Source of the DNA: Halobacillus locisalis
GTDB taxonomy: Bacteria; Bacillota; Bacilli; Bacillales; Halobacillaceae
Length of the DNA: 64,000 bases
Reading direction: 5' to 3'
Assembly: GCF_013694105.1 (NCBI RefSeq)
Contig: NZ_JACEFG010000002.1
Span: 372,001-436,000, forward strand
Under the pieces are notes generated by a model that searched no databases, had not been told where the DNA came from, and worked only from the letters and a program-made list of their open reading frames with translations. Every line of letters begins with the position of its first letter. Position 1 is the first letter of the stretch. This document shows, piece after piece, positions 26,196 to 33,676 of this stretch. The translations under genes and the position numbers were made by a program.

Positions 26196-26560
26196 AACAT
26201 ATTGTGTTTTATGACGCGCAATGTCCGTTTTGTTTTTATGTGAAGAAAACGTTCCGCTTGTTTGACTGGCGTAATCAAATTAAATGGGTGTCGGTTCAAG
26301 AGACAGAGAAGAGTGAAAAGTACCCTTATTTGGATGGTAGGGAGACATTAGAAGAGATCCATATGCTGACGAAAAAAGGTGAAATTAAAGAGGGGTTCTA
26401 TACAATCCGTCAGTTGCTCCTCTCGCTCCCTTTATTCTCTGTGATCGGAGTACTGCTTTACTTACCAGGCGCGAGCCAAGTCGGCTCTCCGTTGTACCGA
26501 TGGTTTTCAGAACATCGTCATCAGTGGTTTGGTCGATATGATTTACCGAGATATGCATAA
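26192..26560 (+). CDS. DCC-family thiol-disulfide oxidoreductase-like protein (DUF393)
   Basis: A 122-residue protein starting MKHIVFYDAQCPFCFYVKK, where CPFC replaces the usual family CxxC after the first strand. The family has a thioredoxin-like outline and is poorly studied. A hydrophobic stretch (LPLFSVIGVLLYLPG) lies in the second half. The start ATG overlaps the pabB-pabC stop as ATGA and follows GGAGGGG, so it is the last gene of the folate operon. A link to folate synthesis is by position only. Confidence 0.82.
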   Translation: MKHIVFYDAQCPFCFYVKKTFRLFDWRNQIKWVSVQETEKSEKYPYLDGRETLEEIHMLTKKGEIKEGFYTIRQLLLSLPLFSVIGVLLYLPGASQVGSPLYRWFSEHRHQWFGRYDLPRYA

Positions 26561-26567
26561 ACAGAAG

Positions 26568-26613
26568 AAGGATAGAGAAAAGAGGACAGGTCCGCTTTTC
26601 TCTATCCTTTTTT
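26568..26613. terminator. Bidirectional terminator between pab operon and miniprotein
   Basis: Perfect 15-bp stem AAGGATAGAGAAAAG / CTTTTCTCTATCCTT. T run on the + side. The stop codon of the minus-strand miniprotein is inside the right arm. Confidence 0.9.
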
Positions 26614-26766
26614 CTGCTTCTTGACCAAACGATACCCACCGAAAACGATGACGACGATCGCAATCATCATGGAGGTCCATTGATCATGCGCAATCCCTCT
26701 GTAGAGACCGTTAGCGATGAAGAGAAGGCACAATATAGTAAAAATCACGAGTGTCGCTTTGTTCAA
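26602..26766 (-). CDS. Small membrane protein, 54 residues, two helices
   Basis: Not recognised as a named family. It starts with TTG at 26766 behind GGAGG (26773-26777), then MNKATLVIFTILCLLFIANG forms helix one, a short polar turn (RGIAHDQWTS) follows, and MMIAIVVIVFGGYRL forms helix two before a KKQKKG tail. An extended -10 promoter on the same strand lies 35-45 bases upstream, and a terminator ends it, so it is a complete small gene. Basic ends suggest both termini are cytosolic. Function unknown. Confidence 0.75.
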   Translation of the reverse strand: MNKATLVIFTILCLLFIANGLYRGIAHDQWTSMMIAIVVIVFGGYRLVKKQKKG

Positions 26767-26800
26767 AGTTATCCTCCATTCTCAATCCGTGCATGCTAAC

Positions 26801-26809
26801 ATTATAACA
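26801..26809 (-). promoter_or_regulatory. Extended -10 promoter of the 54-residue gene
   Basis: Minus strand TGTTATAAT, with perfect TATAAT, just after the stop of the upstream oxidoreductase gene. Confidence 0.65.
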
Positions 26810-26817
26810 TCTACGTT

Positions 26818-27702
26818 TCAGTTATCGTTCTTCATCATGTGGTAGTAGCGATAGAGAGCTTGCGTCCCTTCATTTTCCCCACCAGCTTTGCTTAATTGTT
26901 CGTAAAGTTGCTTCGCTAGAATCAATCCAGGCACAGGTATATCCATCTGTTCAGCGGATTCGATCGCTAAGCCCATATCTTTAATGAAGTGCTTTACGTA
27001 AAAGCCAGGAGCAAAGTCTTCTTCAATCATACGCGGAGCCAGATTCGATAAAGACCAGCTTCCGGCAGCTCCGTGTTCGATGCTTTGCAACACACGCTTC
27101 GGATCGAGCCCTGCTTGTTCTGCGTAGATCATCGATTCTACGACGCCCATCATACCAGCAGCAATGGCAATCTGGTTGCACATTTTCGTATGTTGTCCAG
27201 ACCCTGCTGGCCCCTGCAGCACAATGTTTTTGCCCATGGATTCTAATACGGGAAGAATGGCCGGGAAAGAGGATTCTTCGCCACCTACCATGATACTCAA
27301 TGTTCCATTCCGTGCTCCGATATCGCCACCTGAAACCGGTGCATCAAAGGCATGTAGTTGCTTACTTGCTGCTTGATTGCCAACTTCCTTTGCGAGTTGA
27401 GGGGAGGAGGTCGTCATATCGATGAGGTAAGATCCGGGTCTTGCCTGTTCGAGAATCCCGTTTTCACCGAAATACACCTCTTCTACATCACGTGGGTACC
27501 CGACAATCGTAATGATGATGTCTGCTGCTTGAGCTAAACTAGCGACAGAGTCTTTCCACTCCGCGCCTTCATTCAGTAGGTCTGCTGCTCTTGATTTCGT
27601 ACGGGTATATAAATGGACAGGGTAACCGGCTTTCATAAGGTTCCGCGCCATACTCGTTCCCATTACACCAGTGCCAATAAATCCGATTGTTTCTTTCGTC
27701 AT
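26818..27702 (-). CDS. NAD(P)-dependent beta-hydroxyacid dehydrogenase (3-hydroxyisobutyrate dehydrogenase family)
   Basis: A 294-residue oxidoreductase. The N-terminal Rossmann motif is GFIGTGVMGTSMARNLMKAG, the substrate-binding signature is DAPVSGGDIGARNGTLSIMVGG, and the catalytic lysine is in GQHTKMCNQI. The family includes 3-hydroxyisobutyrate, tartronate semialdehyde and glyoxylate reductases; the substrate is not decided by the sequence. ATG 27702 with AAAGGAGG is preferred to a start 60 bases upstream that has no site. Stands alone. Confidence 0.88.
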   Translation of the reverse strand: MTKETIGFIGTGVMGTSMARNLMKAGYPVHLYTRTKSRAADLLNEGAEWKDSVASLAQAADIIITIVGYPRDVEEVYFGENGILEQARPGSYLIDMTTSSPQLAKEVGNQAASKQLHAFDAPVSGGDIGARNGTLSIMVGGEESSFPAILPVLESMGKNIVLQGPAGSGQHTKMCNQIAIAAGMMGVVESMIYAEQAGLDPKRVLQSIEHGAAGSWSLSNLAPRMIEEDFAPGFYVKHFIKDMGLAIESAEQMDIPVPGLILAKQLYEQLSKAGGENEGTQALYRYYHMMKNDN

Positions 27703-27787
27703 AAAAAAATACCTCCTTTTATTAATCAATATTTTTAAAAATAGAGCAGTCATCCATAACACCTGATTTCGAGATGTTTTAGAGAGA

Positions 27788-27913
27788 AAGAGGAGGTGGG
27801 GAACGAGTCGCTTTCCGTGGGGCGGGCGCTGAGCCTCCTCAGGCTATCGCCTTGCGGGGTCTCAGCTGTCCCGCTAAATCCCACAGGAGTCTCCCCGTTC
27901 CCCACCTCCTCTT
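27788..27913 (+). repeat. Inverted-repeat element copy C (forward)
   Basis: 126 bp bounded by a perfect 18-bp inverted repeat (AAGAGGAGGTGGGGAACG and complement). Core GTCGCTTTCCGTGGGG ... GAGCCTCCTCAGGC ... TTGCGGGGTCTCA ... TCCCACAGGAGTCTC matches copy A. Intergenic, non-coding. Confidence 0.9.
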
Positions 27914-28055
27914 ACAAAGGCAGTCTCTCGAAACCCTCCGAAATCTCGTTCAGGAATCGATGCACTTGGGTGAGACAAGCTACTCTACGTTATATTAAAT
28001 GTGTTCAGGCCAACATCCTCTAATAGAAGGGTGGGCCGACTCTCTATATTTGGCT

Positions 28056-28182
28056 GGGTGAGGTGGGAAATGGCGAGACTCCCGCGGGAGAAGGACTTAG
28101 GCAAGACCCCACAGGGAGTGTCAACGACCGAGGAGGCTTGCCAGTTCCCCCGCAGGAAAGCGAGTTATTTCCCAGCTCACCC
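28056..28182 (-). repeat. Inverted-repeat element copy D (reverse)
   Basis: 127 bp with 16-base arms GGGTGAGGTGGGAAAT / ATTTCCCAGCTCACCC (15 of 16 pair). The core matches copy B almost base for base (GCGAGACTCCCGCGGGAGAA ... CGACCGAGGAGGCTTGCC ... CCCCCGCAGGAAAGCGAGT) while the arms differ. It faces copy C across 142 bases. Confidence 0.88.
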
Positions 28183-28252
28183 TAGTCATTTTTTTGAGGA
28201 GGACCGGTGCATCTCACCTCTGAATCTTTAAGATATAGAAGATGACTGTAAA

Positions 28253-28280
28253 AAACGAACGCCTTGGAAGGCGTTCGTTT
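28253..28280 (-). terminator. Terminator of the yfmJ-like gene
   Basis: Perfect AAACGAACGCCTT / AAGGCGTTCGTTT stem; T run on the minus strand. Confidence 0.9.
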
Positions 28281-28288
28281 GATTGTGA

Positions 28289-29296
28289 TTACGATTGACT
28301 AGGTTCGTTGACTTTGACAAGCTGCTTCCCTAAATTCTCTCCAGTAAATAGACCGAAGAACGCATCAGGAATGCTTTCGAACCCTTCAGATATCGTTTCC
28401 TCATACGAAAGCTTGCCTTCTTGCAACGACTTCGACAGGTATTGGAACCCTTCAGAGAAACGGTCCTGATAGTCACCAACCGTGAATCCTTTGATTAAGG
28501 CGCTTGATTTGATCAAGTGCATTTGCATACGAGGTCCCTGGTCGTTCGGGACGTTATAAGAAGCAATCGCTCCACATTGCGCGATACGAGCGAATTTGTT
28601 GAGAAGCGGGTAAACCGCATCTGAAATATCTCCGCCGACGTTATCGAAGTAGACATCGATGCCGTCTGGACATGCTTTTTGTAGGGCATCAGAGACGTTT
28701 TCCGTTTTATAATTGATGGTTTCGTCGATTTCTAGTGTTTCCTTTAGGTAAGATGTTTTTTCGTCAGAACCAGCGATTCCGACAACGCGACATCCAGCAA
28801 TTTTACCGAGTTGAACAACAGCTGAACCAACAGCTCCGGCAGCCCCAGAAACGACGATGGTTTCGCCTTCTTTTGGTTGTCCGATATCCATTAAACCGAA
28901 GTAAGCGGTCAATCCTGGCATGCCTAAGATCCCTAACGAATATGTGATAGGTCCAAGTGATGGATCGATTTTTCGCAATTGGTCTGCCTGAGATACACTG
29001 TGCTCTTTCCAAGGAAGCATACCTGTTACGATATCACCTTCTTGCAACGCATCAGCCTCTGAGCGTACGACTTCAGCAACAGCACCTCCGGCCATCGGTT
29101 CGTTCAAGGCAAAGGGCGCAATATAAGATTTCGTATCATTCATACGTCCGCGCATGTAAGGATCGACGGACACATAAAGCAATTTTACGAGTACCTCACC
29201 TTGTTTGGGTTCAGGTGTCTCTCCTTCAACGATTTGGATGTGTTCAGACGTCGGAGCCGCCTCCGGTCTTTTCACTAAATGGATTTCTTTGTTCAT
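28289..29296 (-). CDS. yfmJ: Zinc-independent medium-chain NADP-dependent oxidoreductase, YfmJ-like
   Basis: A 335-residue enzyme of the leukotriene-B4-dehydrogenase / alkenal reductase group of the MDR superfamily. The sequence VDPYMRGRMND near residue 50, the NADP-binding VSGAAGAVGSAVVQLGKIAG and the YFDNVGGDISDAV strand are diagnostic. Zinc ligands are missing, as expected for this group, which reduces activated double bonds and may detoxify aldehydes. RBS GGAGTG. It is monocistronic with its own terminator. Assignment to YfmJ of Bacillus is by overall pattern. Confidence 0.85.
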   Translation of the reverse strand: MNKEIHLVKRPEAAPTSEHIQIVEGETPEPKQGEVLVKLLYVSVDPYMRGRMNDTKSYIAPFALNEPMAGGAVAEVVRSEADALQEGDIVTGMLPWKEHSVSQADQLRKIDPSLGPITYSLGILGMPGLTAYFGLMDIGQPKEGETIVVSGAAGAVGSAVVQLGKIAGCRVVGIAGSDEKTSYLKETLEIDETINYKTENVSDALQKACPDGIDVYFDNVGGDISDAVYPLLNKFARIAQCGAIASYNVPNDQGPRMQMHLIKSSALIKGFTVGDYQDRFSEGFQYLSKSLQEGKLSYEETISEGFESIPDAFFGLFTGENLGKQLVKVNEPSQS

Positions 29297-29417
29297 TTGT
29301 CATTCACTCCTTCACTGATTTCTCCTATCTATTTTATCGTGCTTGACTGAGGAAAGGGAAATGAATTGATTTATAACTACCAAAAATTGTAGATTGATAA
29401 GGGAGGGGGGATTAACG

Positions 29418-30134
29418 ATGATTTATGACAAAGTGAAGTTTGTAGAAGGAGAAAAATTTATAACCATCGAAGAAACGGGTGGGTTGACGGAGGACGAGAT
29501 GTTGGAGCTGATCCGGCAATTGAACGAGGATGAACGGATGAATGAAGTGCCGCATTTATCTTTATTGCTTGCTGATCATTTTTCGGAAGCTGTTGAGGAC
29601 CGATTAGGGGATGAAGGGTTTGTCCTGCATGACGAATTAATGTTTGTTGAGCGTGATCTAGTGAATATGAATAGTGTTCCTCAGACTTATTCGATCCGGT
29701 CGCTTCGTGATGGATCGGCTCATGAGTTCAAACAAGTATGGGAGAGGTGCATGCAAGGGTCTCTGAATGCTGTGTCCTATTTGAATATGGACAAACAAAT
29801 GCGCAGCGTAGAAAAAGAACTAGGCCCAACCTATGTTGATACATGCAACATTGCTTATGAGGGTGACCAGGCGATTGGAGTCATCATGCCTCATATCGAA
29901 CCTGGTACTAAACAGGAAGGGCGCATTTTCTACTTTGGATTAGTGCCTGAAGCGCGCGGACAGAAAAAGAGTTTACCGTTGTACCAGCAGGGTCTGGTGT
30001 TACTGAAAGATCACTTCGGTGCCACGTATAGTGTCGGAGCGACAAGTGTACATAATAAGCCGATGCAACGGGTTTTCGAGCATGCAGGATGTAAGCTGAC
30101 AAGTCGGATCAAACTGTATAAAAGAAGTCTATGA
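29418..30134 (+). CDS. GNAT-family N-acetyltransferase
   Basis: A 238-residue protein whose second half (about 105-238) is a GNAT fold: the central strand IFYFGLVPEARGQKKSLPLYQQG carries an unusual acetyl-CoA loop (ARGQKKS instead of the common RGxGxG/A), followed by GATSVHNKPMQRVFEHAGC. The first half is extra and may be a decayed second GNAT domain. The start ATG 29418 follows GGGAGGGGGG. Its end overlaps the convergent membrane-protein gene by six bases. The substrate is unknown. Confidence 0.75.
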   Translation: MIYDKVKFVEGEKFITIEETGGLTEDEMLELIRQLNEDERMNEVPHLSLLLADHFSEAVEDRLGDEGFVLHDELMFVERDLVNMNSVPQTYSIRSLRDGSAHEFKQVWERCMQGSLNAVSYLNMDKQMRSVEKELGPTYVDTCNIAYEGDQAIGVIMPHIEPGTKQEGRIFYFGLVPEARGQKKSLPLYQQGLVLLKDHFGATYSVGATSVHNKPMQRVFEHAGCKLTSRIKLYKRSL

Positions 30135-30548
30135 ATCTTTCAAGCTATCAAGAATAACGTAGCCAGCTACGACTCCTGCGACTACTGTGAACGAGGAAGG
30201 GGCTATGGGCATGATTTGATCCTTAAAGGGCAAAAGGGCATAGACACTTTTGCTTGTTGTGTAATAAAGGATCGGCATTGTTGCTACGTAAAGGGCAGGT
30301 AAGCCGATAGCGATCAGCTTGATCCATTGAAACGTCCAAGGTCGACTATCCCGAACCTCTAGGATGAATTGCGGTACCCTCAACAGCAAACCAAAAACAA
30401 TATTGATGCACGTGGCGTAAACGATGATCGGGAGGACATTAAAATTCATTTGAGATTTTTCTTCAAGGTGAAGCTGATAACGAATCATCCAATAAAACGT
30501 AAAACCTAATACAAGGGTGGATAAAAAATAATAGAGAAATTTCTTCAA
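30129..30548 (-). CDS. Membrane protein of unknown function, four helices
   Basis: A 139-residue protein with four hydrophobic segments (about 4-22, 36-57, 74-95, 112-134) and short loops. I do not recognise a family. It starts with TTG behind AGGAGG and ends inside the 3' end of the GNAT gene on the other strand. Nothing in the neighbourhood suggests a role. Confidence 0.65.
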   Translation of the reverse strand: MKKFLYYFLSTLVLGFTFYWMIRYQLHLEEKSQMNFNVLPIIVYATCINIVFGLLLRVPQFILEVRDSRPWTFQWIKLIAIGLPALYVATMPILYYTTSKSVYALLPFKDQIMPIAPSSFTVVAGVVAGYVILDSLKDS

Positions 30549-30608
30549 TGGAATCCTCCTAAATGACAGGGTCTGTACATAGTATGCATGATAGAGGAAA
30601 ACATGAAA

Positions 30609-30636
30609 AACCGGAGCTGTATCATAAGCTCCGGTT
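30609..30636 (-). terminator. Terminator of the aldehyde dehydrogenase operon
   Basis: AACCGGAGCT / AGCTCCGGTT stem; T run on the minus strand. Confidence 0.85.
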
Positions 30637-30648
30637 CATGTTGTGCAA

Positions 30649-31020
30649 TTAGACTTTTTCCTCGGCTTGCAATTCTTTACGCTCTTCTTCTGTGAAAGCA
30701 CGGGAGCGGGACAAGAAACGCTTGCCCTCGACCCCTTCGACAGAAAACATCCCTCCACTCCCATCAACTACGTCAATAATCAATTGAGTATGTTTCCAAT
30801 AGTCATACTGCTTTTTGTTGATGTAAAAGGGGGTGTCACCTATAGTCCCTAAGTAGAGGTCTTGAGTTCCGAGCATCAAATCCCCTTCTGGATAACACAT
30901 AGGTGAACTGCCATCACAACAACCGCCGGACTGATGAAAGAGAAGCGGCCCGTGCTTTTCTTTCAACTTCTCAAGCAATTCAAGTGTTGCCTCCGTGGCT
31001 GTCACGCGTTTAACCATCAT
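30649..31020 (-). CDS. DUF779 protein associated with aldehyde dehydrogenase
   Basis: A 123-residue protein with the cysteine-rich HQSGGCCDGSSPMC motif near residue 32, typical of DUF779. Members are found encoded next to acetaldehyde or aldehyde dehydrogenases, as here (18 bases after the upstream gene). The cysteines suggest a metal or redox site; its exact function is not known. Tandem ATGs at 31020 and 31017 follow AAGGAG; an in-frame GTG at 31026 overlaps the ribosome site and is rejected. Confidence 0.88.
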   Translation of the reverse strand: MMVKRVTATEATLELLEKLKEKHGPLLFHQSGGCCDGSSPMCYPEGDLMLGTQDLYLGTIGDTPFYINKKQYDYWKHTQLIIDVVDGSGGMFSVEGVEGKRFLSRSRAFTEEERKELQAEEKV

Positions 31021-31038
31021 GATCACTCCTTATGGATC

Positions 31039-32559
31039 TTAGAAGAATCCGAGTTTCTGAGGGCTGTAGCTGACAAGCATATTCTTCGTTTGCTGATAAT
31101 GACTGAGCATCATCTTGTGGTTCTCACGACCGACACCGGACATCTTGTAGCCACCGAAAGCAGCATGAGCAGGGTAGGCATGGTAACAGTTCGTCCATAC
31201 ACGACCGGCTTGAATGCCGCGTCCGAAGCGATAGGCCGTATTCATGTCTCTAGTCCATACACCAGCACCTAAACCGTACAGCGTATCGTTTGCAATCTTC
31301 ATCGCCTCTTCATGGTCTTTGAACGTTGTCACGGATAATACCGGTCCGAAAATCTCCTCCTGGAAGATACGCATATCATTGTTCCCTTTGAATACGGTCG
31401 GTTGGACGTAATAGCCGTCTTTCAGGTCCCCTTCTAACTTATTCTGAGCACCTCCGACTAAGCACTCTGCACCTTCATCTTTGCCGATTTCCAGATAAGA
31501 TAAAATCTTTTCTAGCTGTTCAGAAGAAGCCTGCGCACCCATCATCACCTCAGGATCCAATGGGTTTCCTACTTTGATGGCTTTGACGCGTTCGATAGCC
31601 CGCTCCATGAACTGATCATAAATCGATTCTTGAACAAGCGCACGTGAAGGACACGTACATACTTCACCTTGGTTAAGGGCGAACATGACCATTCCTTCAA
31701 TCGTTTTATCAAGAAAGTCGTCATCTTCACGCATCACGTCTTCAAAGAAGATGTTAGGGGATTTCCCACCCAGCTCTAATGTGACAGGGATGATATTTTG
31801 GGAAGCGTATTGCATGATCATACGTCCAGTCGTTGTTTCTCCAGTGAAAGCGACTTTGCTGATGCGCGGATTCTGAGCTAATGGTTTCCCGGCTTCTAAG
31901 CCAAATCCGTTTACAATATTCAATACCCCTGCAGGGAGAATGTCTTCAATCAATTCCATCAAATATAGAATGGAAGCTGGAGTTTGTTCAGCAGGCTTAA
32001 GGACAATTGCGTTTCCTGCAGCTAAGGCAGGGGCAATCTTCCAAGTCGCCATCAGGATCGGGAAGTTCCAAGGTATGATTTGTCCAACGACACCAAGAGG
32101 CTCATGGAAATGGTAGGCAATCGTATCATTATCGATTTCACCAATCGATCCTTCTTGTGCGCGGATCACGGATGCAAAGTAGCGGAAGTGATCGACAGCC
32201 AGTGGCAGGTCAGCGTTCAGCGTTTCCCTTACAGCTTTTCCGTTTTCCCACGTTTCTGCTACAGCTAATGCTTCTAAATGTTCTTCCATGCGATCCGCAA
32301 TGCGGTTCAAGACAAGCGAACGTTCTGTAACAGACGTTTGTGCCCACGCATCCTTTGCTTCATAAGCCGCATCAATCGCTAGTTCTATGTCTTCTTCTGT
32401 AGATCGAGGAACCTGGCAGAATGCTTGTCCTGTTACAGGTGTAACATTATCAAAGTAATCTCCATTTACAGGTGGTGTCCATTTTCCTCCGATAAAATTA
32501 TCGTAACGCTCCTTATAGTGAACAATCGACCCTTCTGTGTTTGGAAATGCATAGACCAT
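31039..32559 (-). CDS. NAD-dependent aldehyde dehydrogenase (acetaldehyde dehydrogenase type)
   Basis: Oxidises an aldehyde, probably acetaldehyde, to the acid. Of 506 residues; [20 protein letters not shown], the general-base glutamate in [10 protein letters not shown] and the nucleophile cysteine in [11 protein letters not shown] are seen; the C-terminus carries [10 protein letters not shown]. The long type with a DUF779 partner is associated with ethanol or acetaldehyde use. A perfect cre site before the start indicates catabolite control. RBS GAGGAGG. It heads a two-gene operon. Confidence 0.92.
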   Translation of the reverse strand: MVYAFPNTEGSIVHYKERYDNFIGGKWTPPVNGDYFDNVTPVTGQAFCQVPRSTEEDIELAIDAAYEAKDAWAQTSVTERSLVLNRIADRMEEHLEALAVAETWENGKAVRETLNADLPLAVDHFRYFASVIRAQEGSIGEIDNDTIAYHFHEPLGVVGQIIPWNFPILMATWKIAPALAAGNAIVLKPAEQTPASILYLMELIEDILPAGVLNIVNGFGLEAGKPLAQNPRISKVAFTGETTTGRMIMQYASQNIIPVTLELGGKSPNIFFEDVMREDDDFLDKTIEGMVMFALNQGEVCTCPSRALVQESIYDQFMERAIERVKAIKVGNPLDPEVMMGAQASSEQLEKILSYLEIGKDEGAECLVGGAQNKLEGDLKDGYYVQPTVFKGNNDMRIFQEEIFGPVLSVTTFKDHEEAMKIANDTLYGLGAGVWTRDMNTAYRFGRGIQAGRVWTNCYHAYPAHAAFGGYKMSGVGRENHKMMLSHYQQTKNMLVSYSPQKLGFF

Positions 32560-32582
32560 GATTATTCCTCCTCAAAAATAAA

Positions 32583-32596
32583 TGATAACGCTTACA
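32583..32596 (-). promoter_or_regulatory. cre (CcpA) site upstream of the aldehyde dehydrogenase gene
   Basis: On the gene's strand TGTAAGCGTTATCA matches the consensus TGWAANCGNTNWCA at every fixed position. It lies 24-37 bases upstream of the start codon, where CcpA would block transcription. Confidence 0.8.
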
Positions 32597-32643
32597 AAAA
32601 ATGATATGTAGCCATAAGCCGTTTTCCTTTTTAAACTACCACC

Positions 32644-32661
32644 TTGACAGAATATTGTCAA
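32644..32661. promoter_or_regulatory. Palindrome in the divergent region
   Basis: TTGACA-N6-TGTCAA. On the minus strand TTGACA could be the -35 of the aldehyde dehydrogenase promoter (17 bases to TAGTTT), and the symmetry suggests a regulator site. Confidence 0.45.
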
Positions 32662-32706
32662 TTGTTAGAAAAATATAGAGAAACTTTTTATCTATGCATC
32701 TAGTTT

Positions 32707-32715
32707 TGTTATAAT
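32707..32715 (+). promoter_or_regulatory. Extended -10 promoter of the exonuclease gene
   Basis: TGTTATAAT with perfect TATAAT at 32710-32715, 34 bases before the ATG. Confidence 0.7.
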
Positions 32716-32748
32716 CTATATATCTGTGAATAAAGGAGATTAAATACA

Positions 32749-33624
32749 ATGACGACAACTAATCGCGTCATGCTTGTAGATGGAATGGCTCTATTATTTC
32801 GTGCTTTCTATGCTACAGCGATGAGCAATTATTATATGATCAATAGTAAAGGAATGCCTACGAATGCGGTATATGGCATGATGAAACATTTATTTACGGC
32901 TATTGAAACGTACCAGCCGACCCATGTCATCTGCTGCTGGGACATGGGGAGTAAGACATTCCGGAATGATTTGTACCCAGATTACAAAGCGAATCGTGGG
33001 GGACCACCAGAAGAACTCATTCCGCAATTCGATTTGGCAAAAGAAGTCGTGGCTTCGCTTGATATTCCGAACGTCGGCCAAGTCGGTTACGAGGCGGATG
33101 ACTGCATGGGAACGCTCAGCCGCGTTTATAGCGAAGACTCCCAAGTTTTCCTTTTGACAGGGGACCAAGACCTTCTTCAATTACTGAAGCCGAACGTCAA
33201 CGTCGTCTTGTTGAAGAAAGGCTATGGAAACTACGCGGAATATCAGGAAGATTCTTTTGTAGAGGAAAAAGGGATCACACCTACGCAGATGATTGACTTG
33301 AAAGCTCTGATGGGCGACTCCAGCGATAATTATCCAGGCGTCAAAGGAATCGGAGAAAAAACAGCTCTGAAGTTACTTCTCCAATATGAGTCAATAGAAG
33401 GTATCCTTGAGAATATCGACAAGCTGACAAAAGGGCAGAAAAGTAAGATCGAACAAGGTCTAGAGATGCTGCACCTCTCTAGAAAACTAGCAGAGATCCA
33501 CTGCGCTGCTGATGTCGATTGTTCTTTAGAGGAAGCGTTGTTCCATATTGATGATGAGAAGATGGCGGCGAAGTTTGATGAGTTGGAGTTTCGGAACTGG
33601 GAGAAAAATATTGTTCGCATGTAA
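32749..33624 (+). CDS. ypcP: 5'-3' exonuclease (FEN/PIN fold), YpcP-like
   Basis: A 291-residue stand-alone homologue of the 5'-nuclease domain of DNA polymerase I. Metal-binding acids are in VDGMALLFRA, CCWDMGSKTFR, YEADDCMG and LTGDQDLLQL, followed by the helix-hairpin-helix GVKGIGEKTALKLL. It removes RNA primers or flaps, a function redundant with PolI in Bacillus. RBS AAAGGAG. Monocistronic, with a bidirectional terminator. Confidence 0.92.
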   Translation: MTTTNRVMLVDGMALLFRAFYATAMSNYYMINSKGMPTNAVYGMMKHLFTAIETYQPTHVICCWDMGSKTFRNDLYPDYKANRGGPPEELIPQFDLAKEVVASLDIPNVGQVGYEADDCMGTLSRVYSEDSQVFLLTGDQDLLQLLKPNVNVVLLKKGYGNYAEYQEDSFVEEKGITPTQMIDLKALMGDSSDNYPGVKGIGEKTALKLLLQYESIEGILENIDKLTKGQKSKIEQGLEMLHLSRKLAEIHCAADVDCSLEEALFHIDDEKMAAKFDELEFRNWEKNIVRM

Positions 33625-33630
33625 TGTAAT

Positions 33631-33664
33631 AATGCCGGAAGCTTTCATAGCTCCCGGCATTTTG
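33631..33664. terminator. Bidirectional terminator
   Basis: AATGCCGG ... AGCT / AGCT ... CCGGCATT stem between convergent genes, T-rich on both sides. Confidence 0.85.
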
Positions 33665-33676
33665 TGTTTTTCGATA

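Noticed and set aside
27796-28231. Open frames across elements C and D
   Set aside because: Same reasoning: GC-rich palindromic DNA lacks stop codons by chance; no start signals.
33625-33676. Peptide pheromone gene after the orphan RNPP receptor
   Set aside because: Only a terminator fits between the receptor's stop and the convergent exonuclease gene.
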